64,000 bases of DNA, from NCBI RefSeq assembly GCF_009646335.1, contig NZ_WJBU01000006.1:62001-126000 (forward strand), in the 5' to 3' direction. Source of the stretch: Caenimonas koreensis DSM 17982 (lineage in GTDB: Bacteria > Pseudomonadota > Gammaproteobacteria > Burkholderiales > Burkholderiaceae_C). The translations under genes were made by a program, and so were the position numbers. Under the pieces are notes generated by a model. It had not been told where the DNA came from. It ran no database searches and worked only from the letters and a program-made list of their open reading frames with translations. Shown here in pieces: positions 1-9,951 of this stretch (its first letter is position 1; each line of letters starts with the position of its first letter).

Positions 1-1345
1 CCAGGCCAAGCCCGTTCTCGCGCGTCGTGAAGAAGGGTTCAAACACGCGCGGCAGGACGTCTGCGGGAATGCCTGGGCCTGAGTCTGCAATCGTCAGCTT
101 GCCCGCGCCGCTGCCCGAATCGACCTTCACGGCCAGTTCGCGCTCCGCCACGGGCACTTGATCGAGCGCCTGCAGCGCATTGACGAGCAGGTTGTGGATG
201 ATCTGTTCGAGCGCTACGGGTTCGGCGTGCACCATCACCGGCGACGACACGCCCGTGAGCCGCGGCGTCACCTGGTGGCGCGTGAACTCAGGCTCGAGCA
301 GGTAGAACGCATTGCGCACGGCGTCTTGCAGCGCGACCGATTGCGACTGCGCGGCTGCGTCGGGGCGACTCACCGCACGCCGCATGCGCCCCACGACTTC
401 CGAGGCGCGCTTGCCCTGCTGCACGGCCTGCTCCATCGCCCACCGTGCCGTGGACAAGTCGGGCGGGTCTTCATCGAGCAGGCGCTGGGCAGCCTGGGTA
501 TTTGCCAGTACGCCGGTGAGCGGCTGGTTCAATTCGTGCGCCATGCCTGCGGCCAGCTCGCCCATACCGTTGAGCCGCGCGACCTGGCCCAGGCGCAGCA
601 GCTCCTCAGCGCGCGAGCGCTCCGCGCGTTGGCGCTGCAATGATCGAAGCACCGCCAGCACCACGGCCGCTGCGGCGGCCAGCGTGAGCATCCACAACCA
701 CGGCAGCGCTTCCCAGCCGACACTGCGCGTGGCGACCAGCTCAAACGGCTGGCTTTCGGCGGCCAGGTGCTTGCTGAAGTCGAACCGCCAGGGTGATTCC
801 TCGACCAGGCCAGGCTGCAGCACGAAGCGCTGGCCCGACTGCTCCAGCACCACGCGCACCGGGCTCTTGTCTGCCGGCATGGGCCATTCGTTCCAGGGCA
901 CGGCAGCGCGCACATCCAGCGTGAGCGCAAACGACGACGGCTGACCCGCCAGCAGGATGCGATAGCGGCCACGAGCCAGGTCGCTGTCGGCGAGCACGGG
1001 CTTTCGCTTCGACAGGGACAAGGTTTCGGCCGAGAGCAGGGCGGCGTCGGGCCACTGCGCATCGCCGTCGCGCCGCTGCACGGCCACAATTTGCGGATAG
1101 ACAGAGGCCAGGCGCTGCTCGGCTGGATCGCTCGCCGCCGCGGGTTGCAGCAATGCGAGCGTGGCAAGTACCGCCTCATGCTGGACAGCCCGCTGGCTGA
1201 GCAGCCGGTGCGCAATGCGCGCATCGGTCTCGAAGGCTTCGCGCAGGCGCGAAAGCTCGGCTTGCGCCAGCAGCGCGCTACCCGCAAGGGTGGCTGCCAG
1301 CCAGGCAGCGATCCAGATGCCGTGACGCATGAGCCAATGACGCAT
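1..1345 (-). CDS. Sensor histidine kinase, 3' end outside window
   Basis: The gene reads leftward from an ATG at 1345 and stays open to the window edge, so its C-terminus is missing (about 448 residues seen). A membrane helix lies near residues 8-26 and a second near 212-232, with a periplasmic sensor region of about 185 residues between them. The kinase core follows: the H-box HELNQPLTG with phospho-acceptor His270, an N-box NLLVNALQA, a G1 box DSGPGIP and an F-box FEPFFTT, running into G2 at the edge. HELNQPL is typical of DctB/FixL-type class I kinases, which autophosphorylate on His and pass phosphate to a response regulator. The partner regulator is probably beyond the left edge. It is divergent from the cation transporter gene, with 87 bases between the starts. 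The signal is unknown. Confidence 0.85.
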   Translation of the reverse strand, partial: MRHWLMRHGIWIAAWLAATLAGSALLAQAELSRLREAFETDARIAHRLLSQRAVQHEAVLATLALLQPAAASDPAEQRLASVYPQIVAVQRRDGDAQWPDAALLSAETLSLSKRKPVLADSDLARGRYRILLAGQPSSFALTLDVRAAVPWNEWPMPADKSPVRVVLEQSGQRFVLQPGLVEESPWRFDFSKHLAAESQPFELVATRSVGWEALPWLWMLTLAAAAAVVLAVLRSLQRQRAERSRAEELLRLGQVARLNGMGELAAGMAHELNQPLTGVLANTQAAQRLLDEDPPDLSTARWAMEQAVQQGKRASEVVGRMRRAVSRPDAAAQSQSVALQDAVRNAFYLLEPEFTRHQVTPRLTGVSSPVMVHAEPVALEQIIHNLLVNALQALDQVPVAERELAVKVDSGSGAGKLTIADSGPGIPADVLPRVFEPFFTTRENGLGL

Positions 1346-1432
1346 GGGGCGGATTCTTGCACGCACCCTGATGGGTTGTCTGCTTTTGGGCGGCGCCTCA
1401 CGTTCGGGTCGCGGCGCCTGCACAATGCGCGG

Positions 1433-2350
1433 ATGTCATTTTTCACGAGCATCGCACGCGCGTCACCGCAAGCCTTGCTGCGCGCGTCCATCGTCGTGGC
1501 GATCCTCACGATCGCACTGAAGACCGCGGCATGGTGGATCACCGGTTCAGTCAGCCTGCTCTCCGATGCGATGGAGTCGTTCGTGAATCTGGCCAGCGCG
1601 ATTTTTGCGCTGGTGATGGTCACGATCGCGCACCGCCCGGCCGATGCGGACCATCCCTACGGGCACCACAAGGCCGAATATTTTTCGTCGGGTTTTGAGG
1701 GCCTGCTCATCATCGTGGCCGCGCTCGGCATCGTCTGGGCCGCAGTGCAGCGGCTGATCACGCCGCATCCCATCGAGCAACTCGGTATGGGCCTGGTGCT
1801 CTCCGTGCTGAGCAGCGCGCTCAATGGCGCGCTGGCCTGGGCGATGCTTCAGTCATCTCGCCTGCACCGCTCGATTGCGCTCGAAGGCGATGCGAGGCAC
1901 TTGATCACCGACGTCTGGACATCCGCCGGTGTGGTCGTCGGCGTGGTGCTGGTGTGGATCACCTCGTGGGGCTGGCTCGACGCCGCCGTGGCGATCGCGG
2001 TTGCGCTGAACATCGTGCGCGAAGGCGCGGCGCTGATGTGGAAGTCCTCGCAGGGGCTGATGGACGAAGCCGTGGAGCCGGAAGTGCAGCTGCAGATCGA
2101 AGCCTCGCTGGCCAACTTTGATCACCACACGATCCGCTTTGACCACATCACGACACGCCGCTCCGGCAAGCGCCGCTTCGTTGACATGCATATGCACATG
2201 CCTGCCAGCTGGACGCTCGGGCGCGCGGCCGCACTTCGCACCACTGTCGAGCAGGAACTCATGAGTGCCGTGCCCGGCCTGCGCGCGACGATCCAGTTGC
2301 TGCCCAGCGATGTCGAGGCGCACTTCGACGACGGCAAGGACATTCTGTGA
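1433..2350 (+). CDS. Cation diffusion facilitator (CDF) metal efflux protein
   Basis: A 305-residue inner-membrane protein of the CDF family, which exchanges divalent metal ions (Zn, Fe, Co or Mn) for protons. Helix 2 carries the acidic motif [11 protein letters not shown] and helix 5 the HxxxD pair HLITD, the positions that bind metal in FieF/YiiP. A loop [10 protein letters not shown] follows helix 2, as is usual in the family. The C-terminal 90 residues form the cytoplasmic domain with several His residues. The ATG at 1433 was chosen because the in-frame sequence upstream lies in the divergent kinase promoter region and does not resemble CDF proteins. The stop overlaps the start of dtd by four bases. 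The metal cannot be named from the sequence. Confidence 0.88.
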   Translation: MSFFTSIARASPQALLRASIVVAILTIALKTAAWWITGSVSLLSDAMESFVNLASAIFALVMVTIAHRPADADHPYGHHKAEYFSSGFEGLLIIVAALGIVWAAVQRLITPHPIEQLGMGLVLSVLSSALNGALAWAMLQSSRLHRSIALEGDARHLITDVWTSAGVVVGVVLVWITSWGWLDAAVAIAVALNIVREGAALMWKSSQGLMDEAVEPEVQLQIEASLANFDHHTIRFDHITTRRSGKRRFVDMHMHMPASWTLGRAAALRTTVEQELMSAVPGLRATIQLLPSDVEAHFDDGKDIL

Positions 2351-2787
2351 TCAGCGTCGTGCAGCGAGTGAGCCAAGCACGTGTGATGGTGAACGGCGCC
2401 ACCATCGGTGAAATCGGCGCCGGCCTGCTGCTGCTGGTGTGCGCCGAGAAGGGCGACAGCGAAGCGCAGGCCGACAAGCTGCTCGCCAAGATCCTGAAGC
2501 TGCGCATCTTCAGCGACGAAGCCGGCAAGATGAATCGCAGCGTGCAGGATGTTCAGGGCGGTTTGCTCGTCGTCAGCCAGTTCACGCTGGCGGCTGATGT
2601 GTCAGGCGGCAACCGGCCGAGCTTCACCAACGCCGCCGCGCCTGACGACGGGCGCCGCTTGTACGACTACTTCGTGCAGCAGGCGCGAAGTGTGCACCCG
2701 GTGGTGGCCACTGGCGAATTCGGTGCCGACATGAAAGTGCATCTCGTCAATGACGGGCCAGTGACCATCCCGATGACGATTCGCTGA
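2347..2787 (+). CDS. dtd: D-aminoacyl-tRNA deacylase
   Basis: DTD hydrolyses D-amino acids (and glycine) mischarged onto tRNA, protecting translation. The 146-residue length matches the family. Two hallmark motifs are visible: SQFTLAAD in the middle, and NDGPVT near the C-terminus, which is the Gly-cisPro loop that rejects L-amino acids. It starts with GTG at 2347 inside the stop region of the CDF gene (GTGA overlap), so the two are translationally coupled. It is convergent with ybeY, with 28 bases between the stops. Confidence 0.95.
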   Translation: MISVVQRVSQARVMVNGATIGEIGAGLLLLVCAEKGDSEAQADKLLAKILKLRIFSDEAGKMNRSVQDVQGGLLVVSQFTLAADVSGGNRPSFTNAAAPDDGRRLYDYFVQQARSVHPVVATGEFGADMKVHLVNDGPVTIPMTIR

Positions 2788-2815
2788 ACACCCGGCACGG
2801 AGTGCATGGCGCTGG

Positions 2816-3265
2816 TCAATAAGGGTTGCGAAACCCCAGCGCACCCAGCAGCAGAATCTCCAGCGCTTCCATCTCCAGCGCGTCACGCTCGCTGGTCTCA
2901 TGGTCGTATCCCTGCGCATGCAGCGCACCGTGCACGAGCATGTGTGCGTAATGCTCTTCGAGTGATTTGCGCTGCTCTTTTGCTTCGCGTTCGATCACCG
3001 GGCCGCAGAGCACCAGGTCCGCTTCAACCCATGCGTCGTGCGCGTAGTCGAAAGTGAGGATGTTGGTCGCGTAGTCCTTGTGGCGGTATTGCAGGTTGAG
3101 TGCGCGCGCCTCGTCGTCGCCGACGATGCGCACCGCAATCTCGCCCGGATGGCGCAGCGCGGGTTCGATCCACGAAGCCACCTTTGCCTTGCGCAGCAAC
3201 GCCCGGTGTTGTGCCATGCCGGGAAAGCTGCCGAACTGCAGCACGAGGTCGAGCGTCAGTTGCAT
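2816..3265 (-). CDS. ybeY: Endoribonuclease YbeY (16S rRNA maturation)
   Basis: YbeY is a zinc-dependent endoribonuclease for 16S rRNA 3'-end maturation and ribosome quality control. The metal-binding motif HGALHAQGYDH is intact near residues 115-125, and the family motif NILTF is present upstream of it. The protein has 149 residues, the usual size. The ATG at 3265 was preferred over upstream in-frame starts because those lie inside phoH. It begins 4 bases after the phoH stop, the standard phoH-ybeY arrangement in proteobacteria. Confidence 0.95.
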   Translation of the reverse strand: MQLTLDLVLQFGSFPGMAQHRALLRKAKVASWIEPALRHPGEIAVRIVGDDEARALNLQYRHKDYATNILTFDYAHDAWVEADLVLCGPVIEREAKEQRKSLEEHYAHMLVHGALHAQGYDHETSERDALEMEALEILLLGALGFRNPY

Positions 3266-3269
3266 GATG

Positions 3270-4229
3270 TCAGCGTGCTTCCTTCTTGCGTGCTGCATCG
3301 TAGGCGTCCACGATGCGCGCAACCAGCGGGTGCCGCACCACATCAGCACTCGTGAATCGCGTGTGCGCGATGCCCTTGACGCGGCGCAGGATGTACTCGG
3401 CCTCGATCAGCCCCGACAGCTGGCCCTTGGGCAAGTCGATCTGACTCACATCACCCGTCACCACGGCTTTCGCGCCGAAGCCGATGCGCGTGAGGAACAT
3501 CTTCATCTGCTCGGGTGTGGTGTTCTGCGCCTCGTCGAGGATCACGAAGGCGTTGTTCAGCGTGCGGCCGCGCATGAAGGCAAGCGGCGCGATCTCCAGC
3601 GTCTGCCGCTCGAAGGCTTTCACGACTTTGTCGAAACCCATCAGCTCGTAGAGCGCGTCGTACAGCGGGCGCAGGTACGGATCGACCTTCTGCGTGAGGT
3701 CGCCGGGCAGGAACCCGAGCTTTTCGCCCGCTTCCACTGCAGGCCGCGTGAGCACGATCTTCTGCACCGCACTGCGCTCTAGTGCATCGACAGCGCACGC
3801 AACAGCCAGGTAGGTCTTGCCCGTGCCCGCCGGGCCGATGCCGAAGGTGATGTCGTGATTGGCAATGTTGTCCAGGTACACGCTCTGCATGGGTGTGCGC
3901 GCTTTCAGGTCGCTGCGCCGCGTGTGCAGGACCGCTTCGCCCTCAGGGCCTGTGGCCATCGCTTCGTCGCCTGCGAGCATCAGCTGCACACGATCTGCCG
4001 GGATGGGCCGCGCGGCCATCTCGTACATGGCCTGCAGCATCTCCATCGCGCGTTCGGCCCTGGCCTTGTGGCCATCGACCTTGAACTGCTCATGACGATG
4101 CGCGATCTTCACCTGCAATGCCAGCTCGATCGTGCGCAAGTGTTCGTCCATCGGGCCGCACAAATGAGTCAGGCGAGTGTTGTTGGGTGGTGTGAACGAA
4201 TGACGCAGAATCAAGGGATGGGCTTTCAA
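3270..4229 (-). CDS. phoH: PhoH-family ATPase (YbeZ type)
   Basis: A 319-residue cytoplasmic ATPase of the PhoH/YbeZ family. Walker A is GPAGTGKT and Walker B is FVILDEAQN. The family works with YbeY in RNA metabolism, and ybeY follows directly. The ATG at 4229 keeps an N-terminal segment (RHSFTPPNNTRL) that I recall as conserved in betaproteobacterial homologues. This start overlaps head-to-head with the sensor kinase at 4200, so one of the two starts may lie further in; an alternative phoH ATG is at 4151. Confidence 0.93.
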   Translation of the reverse strand: MKAHPLILRHSFTPPNNTRLTHLCGPMDEHLRTIELALQVKIAHRHEQFKVDGHKARAERAMEMLQAMYEMAARPIPADRVQLMLAGDEAMATGPEGEAVLHTRRSDLKARTPMQSVYLDNIANHDITFGIGPAGTGKTYLAVACAVDALERSAVQKIVLTRPAVEAGEKLGFLPGDLTQKVDPYLRPLYDALYELMGFDKVVKAFERQTLEIAPLAFMRGRTLNNAFVILDEAQNTTPEQMKMFLTRIGFGAKAVVTGDVSQIDLPKGQLSGLIEAEYILRRVKGIAHTRFTSADVVRHPLVARIVDAYDAARKKEAR

Positions 4230-6437
4230 ATTGCTGGGGGTGCAACACTGATTGTCGGCCCAAACCGCACGTGGCGGCTGGCCCTTGCCTCGGTGTTACT
4301 GGCGCTGTGCGCCGTGGGCAGCCTCTACCGCGCGCTGTCTGAGCCGTCGCTGGGCTGGCGCTTTGCCGCAGGCTCGAACGGTGAGGTCGTCGCACAGGCA
4401 ACGGAGTCTGCCTCGCCGCCCCGACTGCGCGGCGTGACGCGCATTTCTGCGACCACAAGCTCCGCAGAAAAGCTGGCCGTGGACCTGACACCGCAGATCG
4501 TGATCGAGAGTGCGGGCATTCACAACGACTACGAGACGCAAGACGCATTCTTCGCTGCCCAGCAACAGCTGTGGCGCATTGTTCATTCGCCAGCAGTGGA
4601 GATCGAGCACGAGGGCGGCATCACCACCGCCACACCTCATGCACGTGGCATTGACGAGCTGGGGCCGCGCTTCTGGTTTCCGTGGGTGGTTGCCTTGCTG
4701 TCGCTGTCCGTAGGCCTGGCGATCTGGGTGTACCGCCCTGCTTCGAGCGCAAGCTGGTGCTACCTCGTGGCAAGCGCCGGCTACGCGTTCGGCATGTTGT
4801 GTACGTCGACGTGGGGCGCGCGGCTGCTCACTCAGCCGCCGCAGGGGTGGCCCGAACTGCACGTCGCGTCGCACATCGGCTCGTTCATGACGCAGGCGGG
4901 GCTGTGCACGCTGCTGTGGCTGCACCCGCGCAGGCTGGGCGGCAACTGGATGCCCTGGGCGCTGGTGGTCGTCGCGCTGGTGTCGGCCGCAGCTGAAGTC
5001 GGGCGCTGGGTGCCGACGATTTCGATCGCGTTTCGCATGCCCATCGTGCTGATGGCGCTGCTGCTGTGGGTCATCCTGCTGATGCAGTGGCGCGCCTGCC
5101 GCGACGATGCGGGCCAGCGCGCGCAGCTCAAGTGGTTTGCGCTGCTGCTGGTGATGGGCCTTTCCACCACCTTCATCGCCTACGCCTTCGGCGCGACGGG
5201 CCGGGTGGTGGACGTGCCGCAGAACTACGGGCTTGGAACGGTGGCGCTGATTTTTCTCGGGCTCGTGCCGATGGTCACGCGTGTCGGCATCTTCCAGCTG
5301 GAGGCATGGTGGCCGCGCGCCTGGCTTTGGTTCCTGGGGGGCATGCTGGTGATAGCGCTCGACCTCGCACTGATCGTGACGCTCGATATCGGCTCCGAGA
5401 ACGCCATTGCGCTGTCGCTGGCTGTGGCGGGGTGGCTTTACTTTCCGCTGCGCCAGCTCGTGTGGCGTCGCATGTCGCAAGGCGCGCTGCCGGGCACGCG
5501 CGATGTACTGCCGCAGATTCTGGAGATCGTCACGCATGGCCAGAGCGAGCGCGCGGTGCTCAACCAGAAGTGGCGCCAGCTATGGGACACGTTGTTCCAG
5601 CCCTCTCGCATGATCGCGGCGGGGGCTGGCAGCCCCGCGCTCACCCACGAGCCGATCGCCCAAGGCATTGCCGAGGAAGGCCGCGTGCTCGTGGTGCCTG
5701 CCTGCGGCCCGCTCGAGATGCTGCAGCTCGAATTGCCCGAGCGCGGTGCACGCCTGTTCAACCCGGCCGACTTGCGCCGCGCCACGGAAATATCCGGCCT
5801 GGTGAAGCAGGGCCTGGAGTCGAATGAAGCATTCGACCGCGGCGCGCGGCAAGAGCGCCAGCGAATCGCCTCGGACTTGCACGACGACCTGGGCGCCAAG
5901 CTGCTGACGATTGCGCAGGCAAGCGGGTCTGACCGCGTTGCCGGCATGGCGCGGCAGGCGCTCGACGAGATGCGTCTTTCGGTGCGCGGCCTCACGGGCG
6001 ACGCAGCGCTGGCTGCCAACGTCTTTGCCGACTGGCGTGCCGAGGCCGTCACGCGGCTGGCTGCCGCCGGCTTGCAAGTGCAGTGGCAAGCCGACGATCC
6101 GCCGGCCGACCTCACGTTGCCTGCACGCACCCATGTACAACTCACGCGGGTCTTGCGCGAGGCGGTATCGAATGTGATTCGCCACAGCGCCGCCAGCACC
6201 TGCCGCGTGCGGATCGCGTGCGATGGCGGGCGTATCCAGCTGGAGGTCAGTGACGATGGTCACGGCATCGGCGACACCAAACCGAAGGGCGACCACGGCA
6301 ATGGGCTGCCCGGCATCGAGCGGCGCATTCGCCTGCTCGATGGCAGCTTCACCTTGGGCCGCGCAGACATGGGCGGCGTGATGCTGCGCGCCGAGGTGCC
6401 ACTCGCCTCACAGATCAGTAAGGACGCAATTCAATGA
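4200..6437 (+). CDS. Membrane sensor histidine kinase A (NarL-partner type)
   Basis: A 745-residue integral-membrane kinase. An N-terminal helix near residues 23-40 is followed by a periplasmic region of about 115 residues, then about seven helices (roughly residues 160-420), a linker and the kinase core. The HisKA_3-like motif IASDLHDDLGAKLLT holds phospho-acceptor His561. An N-box (EAVSNVIRH), a G1 box (DDGHGIGD) and GNGLPGIERR follow. Such kinases phosphorylate LuxR/NarL-type regulators. The adjacent paralogue (overlap ATGA) and the LuxR regulator at 8695 make a likely three-gene signalling unit. Start is ATG 4200, or ATG 4218 in the same frame. The signal is unknown. Confidence 0.85.
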   Translation: MTQNQGMGFQIAGGATLIVGPNRTWRLALASVLLALCAVGSLYRALSEPSLGWRFAAGSNGEVVAQATESASPPRLRGVTRISATTSSAEKLAVDLTPQIVIESAGIHNDYETQDAFFAAQQQLWRIVHSPAVEIEHEGGITTATPHARGIDELGPRFWFPWVVALLSLSVGLAIWVYRPASSASWCYLVASAGYAFGMLCTSTWGARLLTQPPQGWPELHVASHIGSFMTQAGLCTLLWLHPRRLGGNWMPWALVVVALVSAAAEVGRWVPTISIAFRMPIVLMALLLWVILLMQWRACRDDAGQRAQLKWFALLLVMGLSTTFIAYAFGATGRVVDVPQNYGLGTVALIFLGLVPMVTRVGIFQLEAWWPRAWLWFLGGMLVIALDLALIVTLDIGSENAIALSLAVAGWLYFPLRQLVWRRMSQGALPGTRDVLPQILEIVTHGQSERAVLNQKWRQLWDTLFQPSRMIAAGAGSPALTHEPIAQGIAEEGRVLVVPACGPLEMLQLELPERGARLFNPADLRRATEISGLVKQGLESNEAFDRGARQERQRIASDLHDDLGAKLLTIAQASGSDRVAGMARQALDEMRLSVRGLTGDAALAANVFADWRAEAVTRLAAAGLQVQWQADDPPADLTLPARTHVQLTRVLREAVSNVIRHSAASTCRVRIACDGGRIQLEVSDDGHGIGDTKPKGDHGNGLPGIERRIRLLDGSFTLGRADMGGVMLRAEVPLASQISKDAIQ

Positions 6438-8656
6438 TGGTCAGTGTGACGGATATGCCGGGCGGGCGGCGCGCGCGATGGCTTGCCGCGAGCCTGTTGT
6501 TCCTCGCGTGCTGGGTGTTGCTGTCGGTGTCGATCGCGATGTCGGAGCCGAGCCTGGGCAAGCGCTTCGTGTCGGACCCGCAGGGCGAAGGTTTGCTGGC
6601 TTACAGCCCGTCGCGAGCGGTCAAGATTTCCTCGCGCAACGACGCCGATGAGCGCGTGCTCGCGTTGCGGCTGGCCGGCGCGCCCGATGCGCAAGCGTTG
6701 CGCCTGGATAGTCTCGTGGCCGTCGAAGCGCCGTCGATGCTCTCACGCCAGGAGGACCTCGACAGGTTCTTCGTGCTGCAGCAGCAGGCGTGGGCGTTGC
6801 TCGATGGCGCGCGTGACCGCGGTGAAGCGGTGGAAGTGCAACTGGCGGACGGCAGCTGGTCGCGGCGCGAGGTGCGCAATCGCTCGCTCGCCGAGTTGGG
6901 CTGGCTGTACTGGGTGCCGTTGCTGTGCGGCGTCATTCCGTTCGTGGTCGGTGTGGGCGTCGGGCTCTATCGCTGGGGCAACGCGGGTGCGCGATTCCTG
7001 GCGGTGGCCAGCGTGATGGCGCTGCTGGCCCTGTCGGAAGTGTCGATCGTGACGGGCCGGCTGTGGCTGCTGCCGCCGTGGTTTGCCGAAGCCGGCCAGA
7101 CCTTTGTGCGATGCACATCGCTGGCCGCCGCATGGGCTTTCTGCATGCTGATGCTGCACTACCCGACGCCGCTGCGGCGTGCGGCGATGTGGACCCGCGC
7201 AAGTGGCGCTCTTCTGGCCGCACTGGTGGTGCTGAACATCGTGCAGTGGCCGGACAGCCAGGCGCTGCGCTACAAGCTCTGGCTGGTTGTTGCCACCGCG
7301 AGTCTCGTCGCGCTCGCACTGCGCCAGGGCTTTGCCAATCGCAGCGATCCGGTCCATCGCGCCGCAGGCCGGTGGCTGGGCGCGTCGATGGTGGTGGCGG
7401 TGAGCATCGTGATGTATGCGTTCCTCGTGTCGCTCGTCTACGGCGCGCAGGGCATCAGCACGAGTTATCGCTGGGTGTCGGTCCCGCTGCTCTATGTGGG
7501 GCTGATGGTGTCGGTGGGCCGCGCCAATCTTTTCGAGCTGGAGCGCTGGTGGGTGCCGCTGGTGCTGTGGTACCTGGGCGGTACGTTGATCGTGCTGGGT
7601 GACCTCGCGCTGGTGGCGCTGCTGCGCGTCGATGCAGGCGCGGCCATCGCGGTGACGCTGATCGTGATCGGCTGGCTCTACTTTCCGGCGCGGCAGTGGC
7701 TGCTTGCGCGCCTGCGCACATCGGCACGGCCCGAGATGCAGGCATTCGTGCCGGACCTGATCGGCGCCGTCAACGCCGGGCTGCAAGGCGAGCGGGCGGC
7801 GGGGCGGGCCTGGCAGTCGCTGCTGGAGCGCGTGTTCGCACCGCAGGCGATGGCAAGCGTAGAGCGCCCGGCAGGTGACGCCGGAGCCGGCGTGGCCGTT
7901 CTCGATGAGGGGCGGCAGCTGCAGGTGCCTGATGTCGGTGGCCAGCGTGTGTGGTTGCTCACGCTCGCCCAGGGTGGCAGGCAGCTGTTTACCAAAGACC
8001 ACGCCCGCGTCGCCGACCAGATGTGGCGCCTGCTCGACCACGGCCTTGCCCAGCAGCGGCAGACGCAGCACGCCGTTGACGAGGAACGCTTGCGCATCGC
8101 GTCTGACTTGCACGACGACCTGGGCGCGCGGCTGTTGACGATGGTGCAGGTCGGCGCCGCCGATGGCACCTCGGGCCTGGCGCGGCAGGCGCTGGACGAG
8201 ATGCGCCAGAGCGTGCGCGGCATGGCGGGCAAGCCCGTCGCCGCAGAAGTCGCATTGGCCGACTGGCGCTCGGAGCTGGTGACTCGCTTGCAGGGCGCAG
8301 GCTTTGACGTCGAGTGGCATGCGCAGGATCCGCCGGCCGGGCTTGTCTTGACGCCGCGGCTGCACCTGCAGCTGTCGAAAGTGCTGCGCGAATCAGTGTC
8401 GAACGTGATCCGGCACAGCGGCGGCGCCCGTTGCAAGGTGGTGGTCGAATTCGCCGGTGGTGCGGTGCTGGCTCGCATCGAGGACGATGGCCGGGGCATG
8501 GCGGGCGCGGCTGGCGGCGCTGGACTGGGCCTGCCGGGCATCGAGCGGCGCGCCCGGCAGCTCGGCGGCAAGCATGGCTTTGGCGTGTCAGACATGGGCG
8601 GCGCACGTGTTGAAGTGCGCATTCCGCTCGATGGCGTGGCTGAGCCCGTTGCCTGA
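6434..8656 (+). CDS. Membrane sensor histidine kinase B, paralogue of A
   Basis: A 740-residue kinase with the same plan as its upstream neighbour: N-terminal helix (residues 14-34), periplasmic region, multi-helix membrane block (about 155-425), then a HisKA_3-like domain (IASDLHDDLGARLLT, His560) and HATPase domain (ESVSNVIRH, DDGRGMAG, GLGLPGIERR). Shared blocks such as SEPSLG near the first helix and LYFPARQ/LYFPLRQ at the end of the membrane part show tandem gene duplication. The start overlaps the upstream stop as ATGA. Two kinases next to one regulator suggest two inputs to one output, or a heterodimer; this is inference. Confidence 0.85.
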   Translation: MMVSVTDMPGGRRARWLAASLLFLACWVLLSVSIAMSEPSLGKRFVSDPQGEGLLAYSPSRAVKISSRNDADERVLALRLAGAPDAQALRLDSLVAVEAPSMLSRQEDLDRFFVLQQQAWALLDGARDRGEAVEVQLADGSWSRREVRNRSLAELGWLYWVPLLCGVIPFVVGVGVGLYRWGNAGARFLAVASVMALLALSEVSIVTGRLWLLPPWFAEAGQTFVRCTSLAAAWAFCMLMLHYPTPLRRAAMWTRASGALLAALVVLNIVQWPDSQALRYKLWLVVATASLVALALRQGFANRSDPVHRAAGRWLGASMVVAVSIVMYAFLVSLVYGAQGISTSYRWVSVPLLYVGLMVSVGRANLFELERWWVPLVLWYLGGTLIVLGDLALVALLRVDAGAAIAVTLIVIGWLYFPARQWLLARLRTSARPEMQAFVPDLIGAVNAGLQGERAAGRAWQSLLERVFAPQAMASVERPAGDAGAGVAVLDEGRQLQVPDVGGQRVWLLTLAQGGRQLFTKDHARVADQMWRLLDHGLAQQRQTQHAVDEERLRIASDLHDDLGARLLTMVQVGAADGTSGLARQALDEMRQSVRGMAGKPVAAEVALADWRSELVTRLQGAGFDVEWHAQDPPAGLVLTPRLHLQLSKVLRESVSNVIRHSGGARCKVVVEFAGGAVLARIEDDGRGMAGAAGGAGLGLPGIERRARQLGGKHGFGVSDMGGARVEVRIPLDGVAEPVA

Positions 8657-8694
8657 GGGCTGTTGGCCCATGCGTATCCGCTACCATCGAAGCC

Positions 8695-9354
8695 ATGCAA
8701 AGTGCACTGATCGTCGAGGACCTGCCGGAAATACGGGTATGGCTTGGTGACACGGCACGCGCAGCCTTCCCCGAGCTGCGTGTCACGTCGGTTGCCAGGC
8801 GCGATGAAGCGCTGGGCGCTATCCGGCAAGCAGCATTTGACCTCGCCCTGATTGACCTGGGCCTGCCCGACGGCAGCGGCATCGATGTGGTCGGCGCGCT
8901 GCGCCAGCACCAGCCGATGGCCCTGCCGGTGGTCGTGACGATCTACGACGACGACGACCACCTCTTCCCCGCGCTTCAGGCTGGCGCCTTTGGCTATCTG
9001 CTCAAGGAGCAGCCGCAGGACACGCTCGTTGCGCAGCTGATCCGCATGACGCAGGGCGAGCCGCCGTTGTCGCCGCCCATCGCGCGGCGCGTGCTCGGCC
9101 ACTTCGCCGGAGCCGGCCAGCGCCGCGTGCAGCTGTCGCAGCAGATCGAGGAAGTCGTGCGCCTGACGGACCGCGAAACCGAAGTGCTGCAACGCGTGGC
9201 CAAGGGCTACACCCTGCCCGAGATCGCGCAGCAGTTCGGCTTGTCACGTCACACGATTGCCGACTACATCAAGCAGATTTACCGCAAGCTCAATGTGTCT
9301 TCGCGCGCGGAAGCCGCGCTCGAAGCGGCCCGCCGCGGCCTTGTGAACCCCTGA
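8695..9354 (+). CDS. LuxR/NarL-family response regulator
   Basis: A 219-residue two-domain regulator. The receiver has the acidic pocket VEDLPE near the N-terminus, phospho-acceptor Asp54 in [11 protein letters not shown] and the conserved Lys in YLLKEQ. The C-terminal GerE-type helix-turn-helix has [17 protein letters not shown] and [17 protein letters not shown], which bind DNA. It lies 38 bases after the paired HisKA_3-type kinases, its likely phosphate donors. ruvA begins 13 bases after its stop, so the signalling genes and ruvAB may share a transcript. Target genes are unknown. Confidence 0.9.
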   Translation: MQSALIVEDLPEIRVWLGDTARAAFPELRVTSVARRDEALGAIRQAAFDLALIDLGLPDGSGIDVVGALRQHQPMALPVVVTIYDDDDHLFPALQAGAFGYLLKEQPQDTLVAQLIRMTQGEPPLSPPIARRVLGHFAGAGQRRVQLSQQIEEVVRLTDRETEVLQRVAKGYTLPEIAQQFGLSRHTIADYIKQIYRKLNVSSRAEAALEAARRGLVNP

Positions 9355-9367
9355 CTGGATTGCCCGC

Positions 9368-9943
9368 GTGATTGGACGATTGACTGGCGTGCTCGCCGAG
9401 AAGAACCCGCCGCAGGTGCTGGTGGACTGCCACGGCGTTGGCTATGAAGTCGATGTGCCGATGAGCACGTTCTACAACCTGCCGGCGGTTGGCGACAAAG
9501 TTAGCCTGCTCACGCATTTTGTGGTGCGTGAAGACGCGCAGATTCTTTATGGCTTTGGCAGCAGTGCCGAGCGCGAAGCTTTCCGCTTGCTCATCAAGAT
9601 TTCGGGTGTGGGGCCGCGCACGGCGCTGTCGGTGTTGTCGGGCATGAGCGTTGGCGATATTGCGCAGGCTGTGACAGCGCAGGATGCAGGCCGGCTCGTG
9701 AAGGTGCCCGGCATCGGCAAGAAGACGGCCGAGCGGCTGCTGCTCGAACTCAAGGGCAAGTTCGGCGCCGACTTGGGCAACGCATCGAATGCGGCGACCA
9801 GTGATGCGCAGACCGACATCCTGCAGGCGCTCGTTGCGCTGGGCTACAGCGACAAGGAAGCGCAGCTCTCACTGAAGTCACTGCCCAAAGACATCGGCGT
9901 GAGTGAAGGCATCAAGTACGCGCTGAAGGCGTTGGCGAAATAA
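9368..9943 (+). CDS. ruvA: Holliday junction branch migration protein RuvA
   Basis: RuvA binds four-way Holliday junctions and loads the RuvB motor during recombination and repair. The 191 residues show an N-terminal OB-fold beginning MIGRLTG, helix-hairpin-helix motifs ([16 protein letters not shown] and [14 protein letters not shown]) and the C-terminal RuvB-contact domain ([16 protein letters not shown]). Start is GTG at 9368. ruvB follows 8 bases downstream as in most bacteria. Confidence 0.97.
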   Translation: MIGRLTGVLAEKNPPQVLVDCHGVGYEVDVPMSTFYNLPAVGDKVSLLTHFVVREDAQILYGFGSSAEREAFRLLIKISGVGPRTALSVLSGMSVGDIAQAVTAQDAGRLVKVPGIGKKTAERLLLELKGKFGADLGNASNAATSDAQTDILQALVALGYSDKEAQLSLKSLPKDIGVSEGIKYALKALAK

Positions 9944-9951
9944 GCTCTGCG

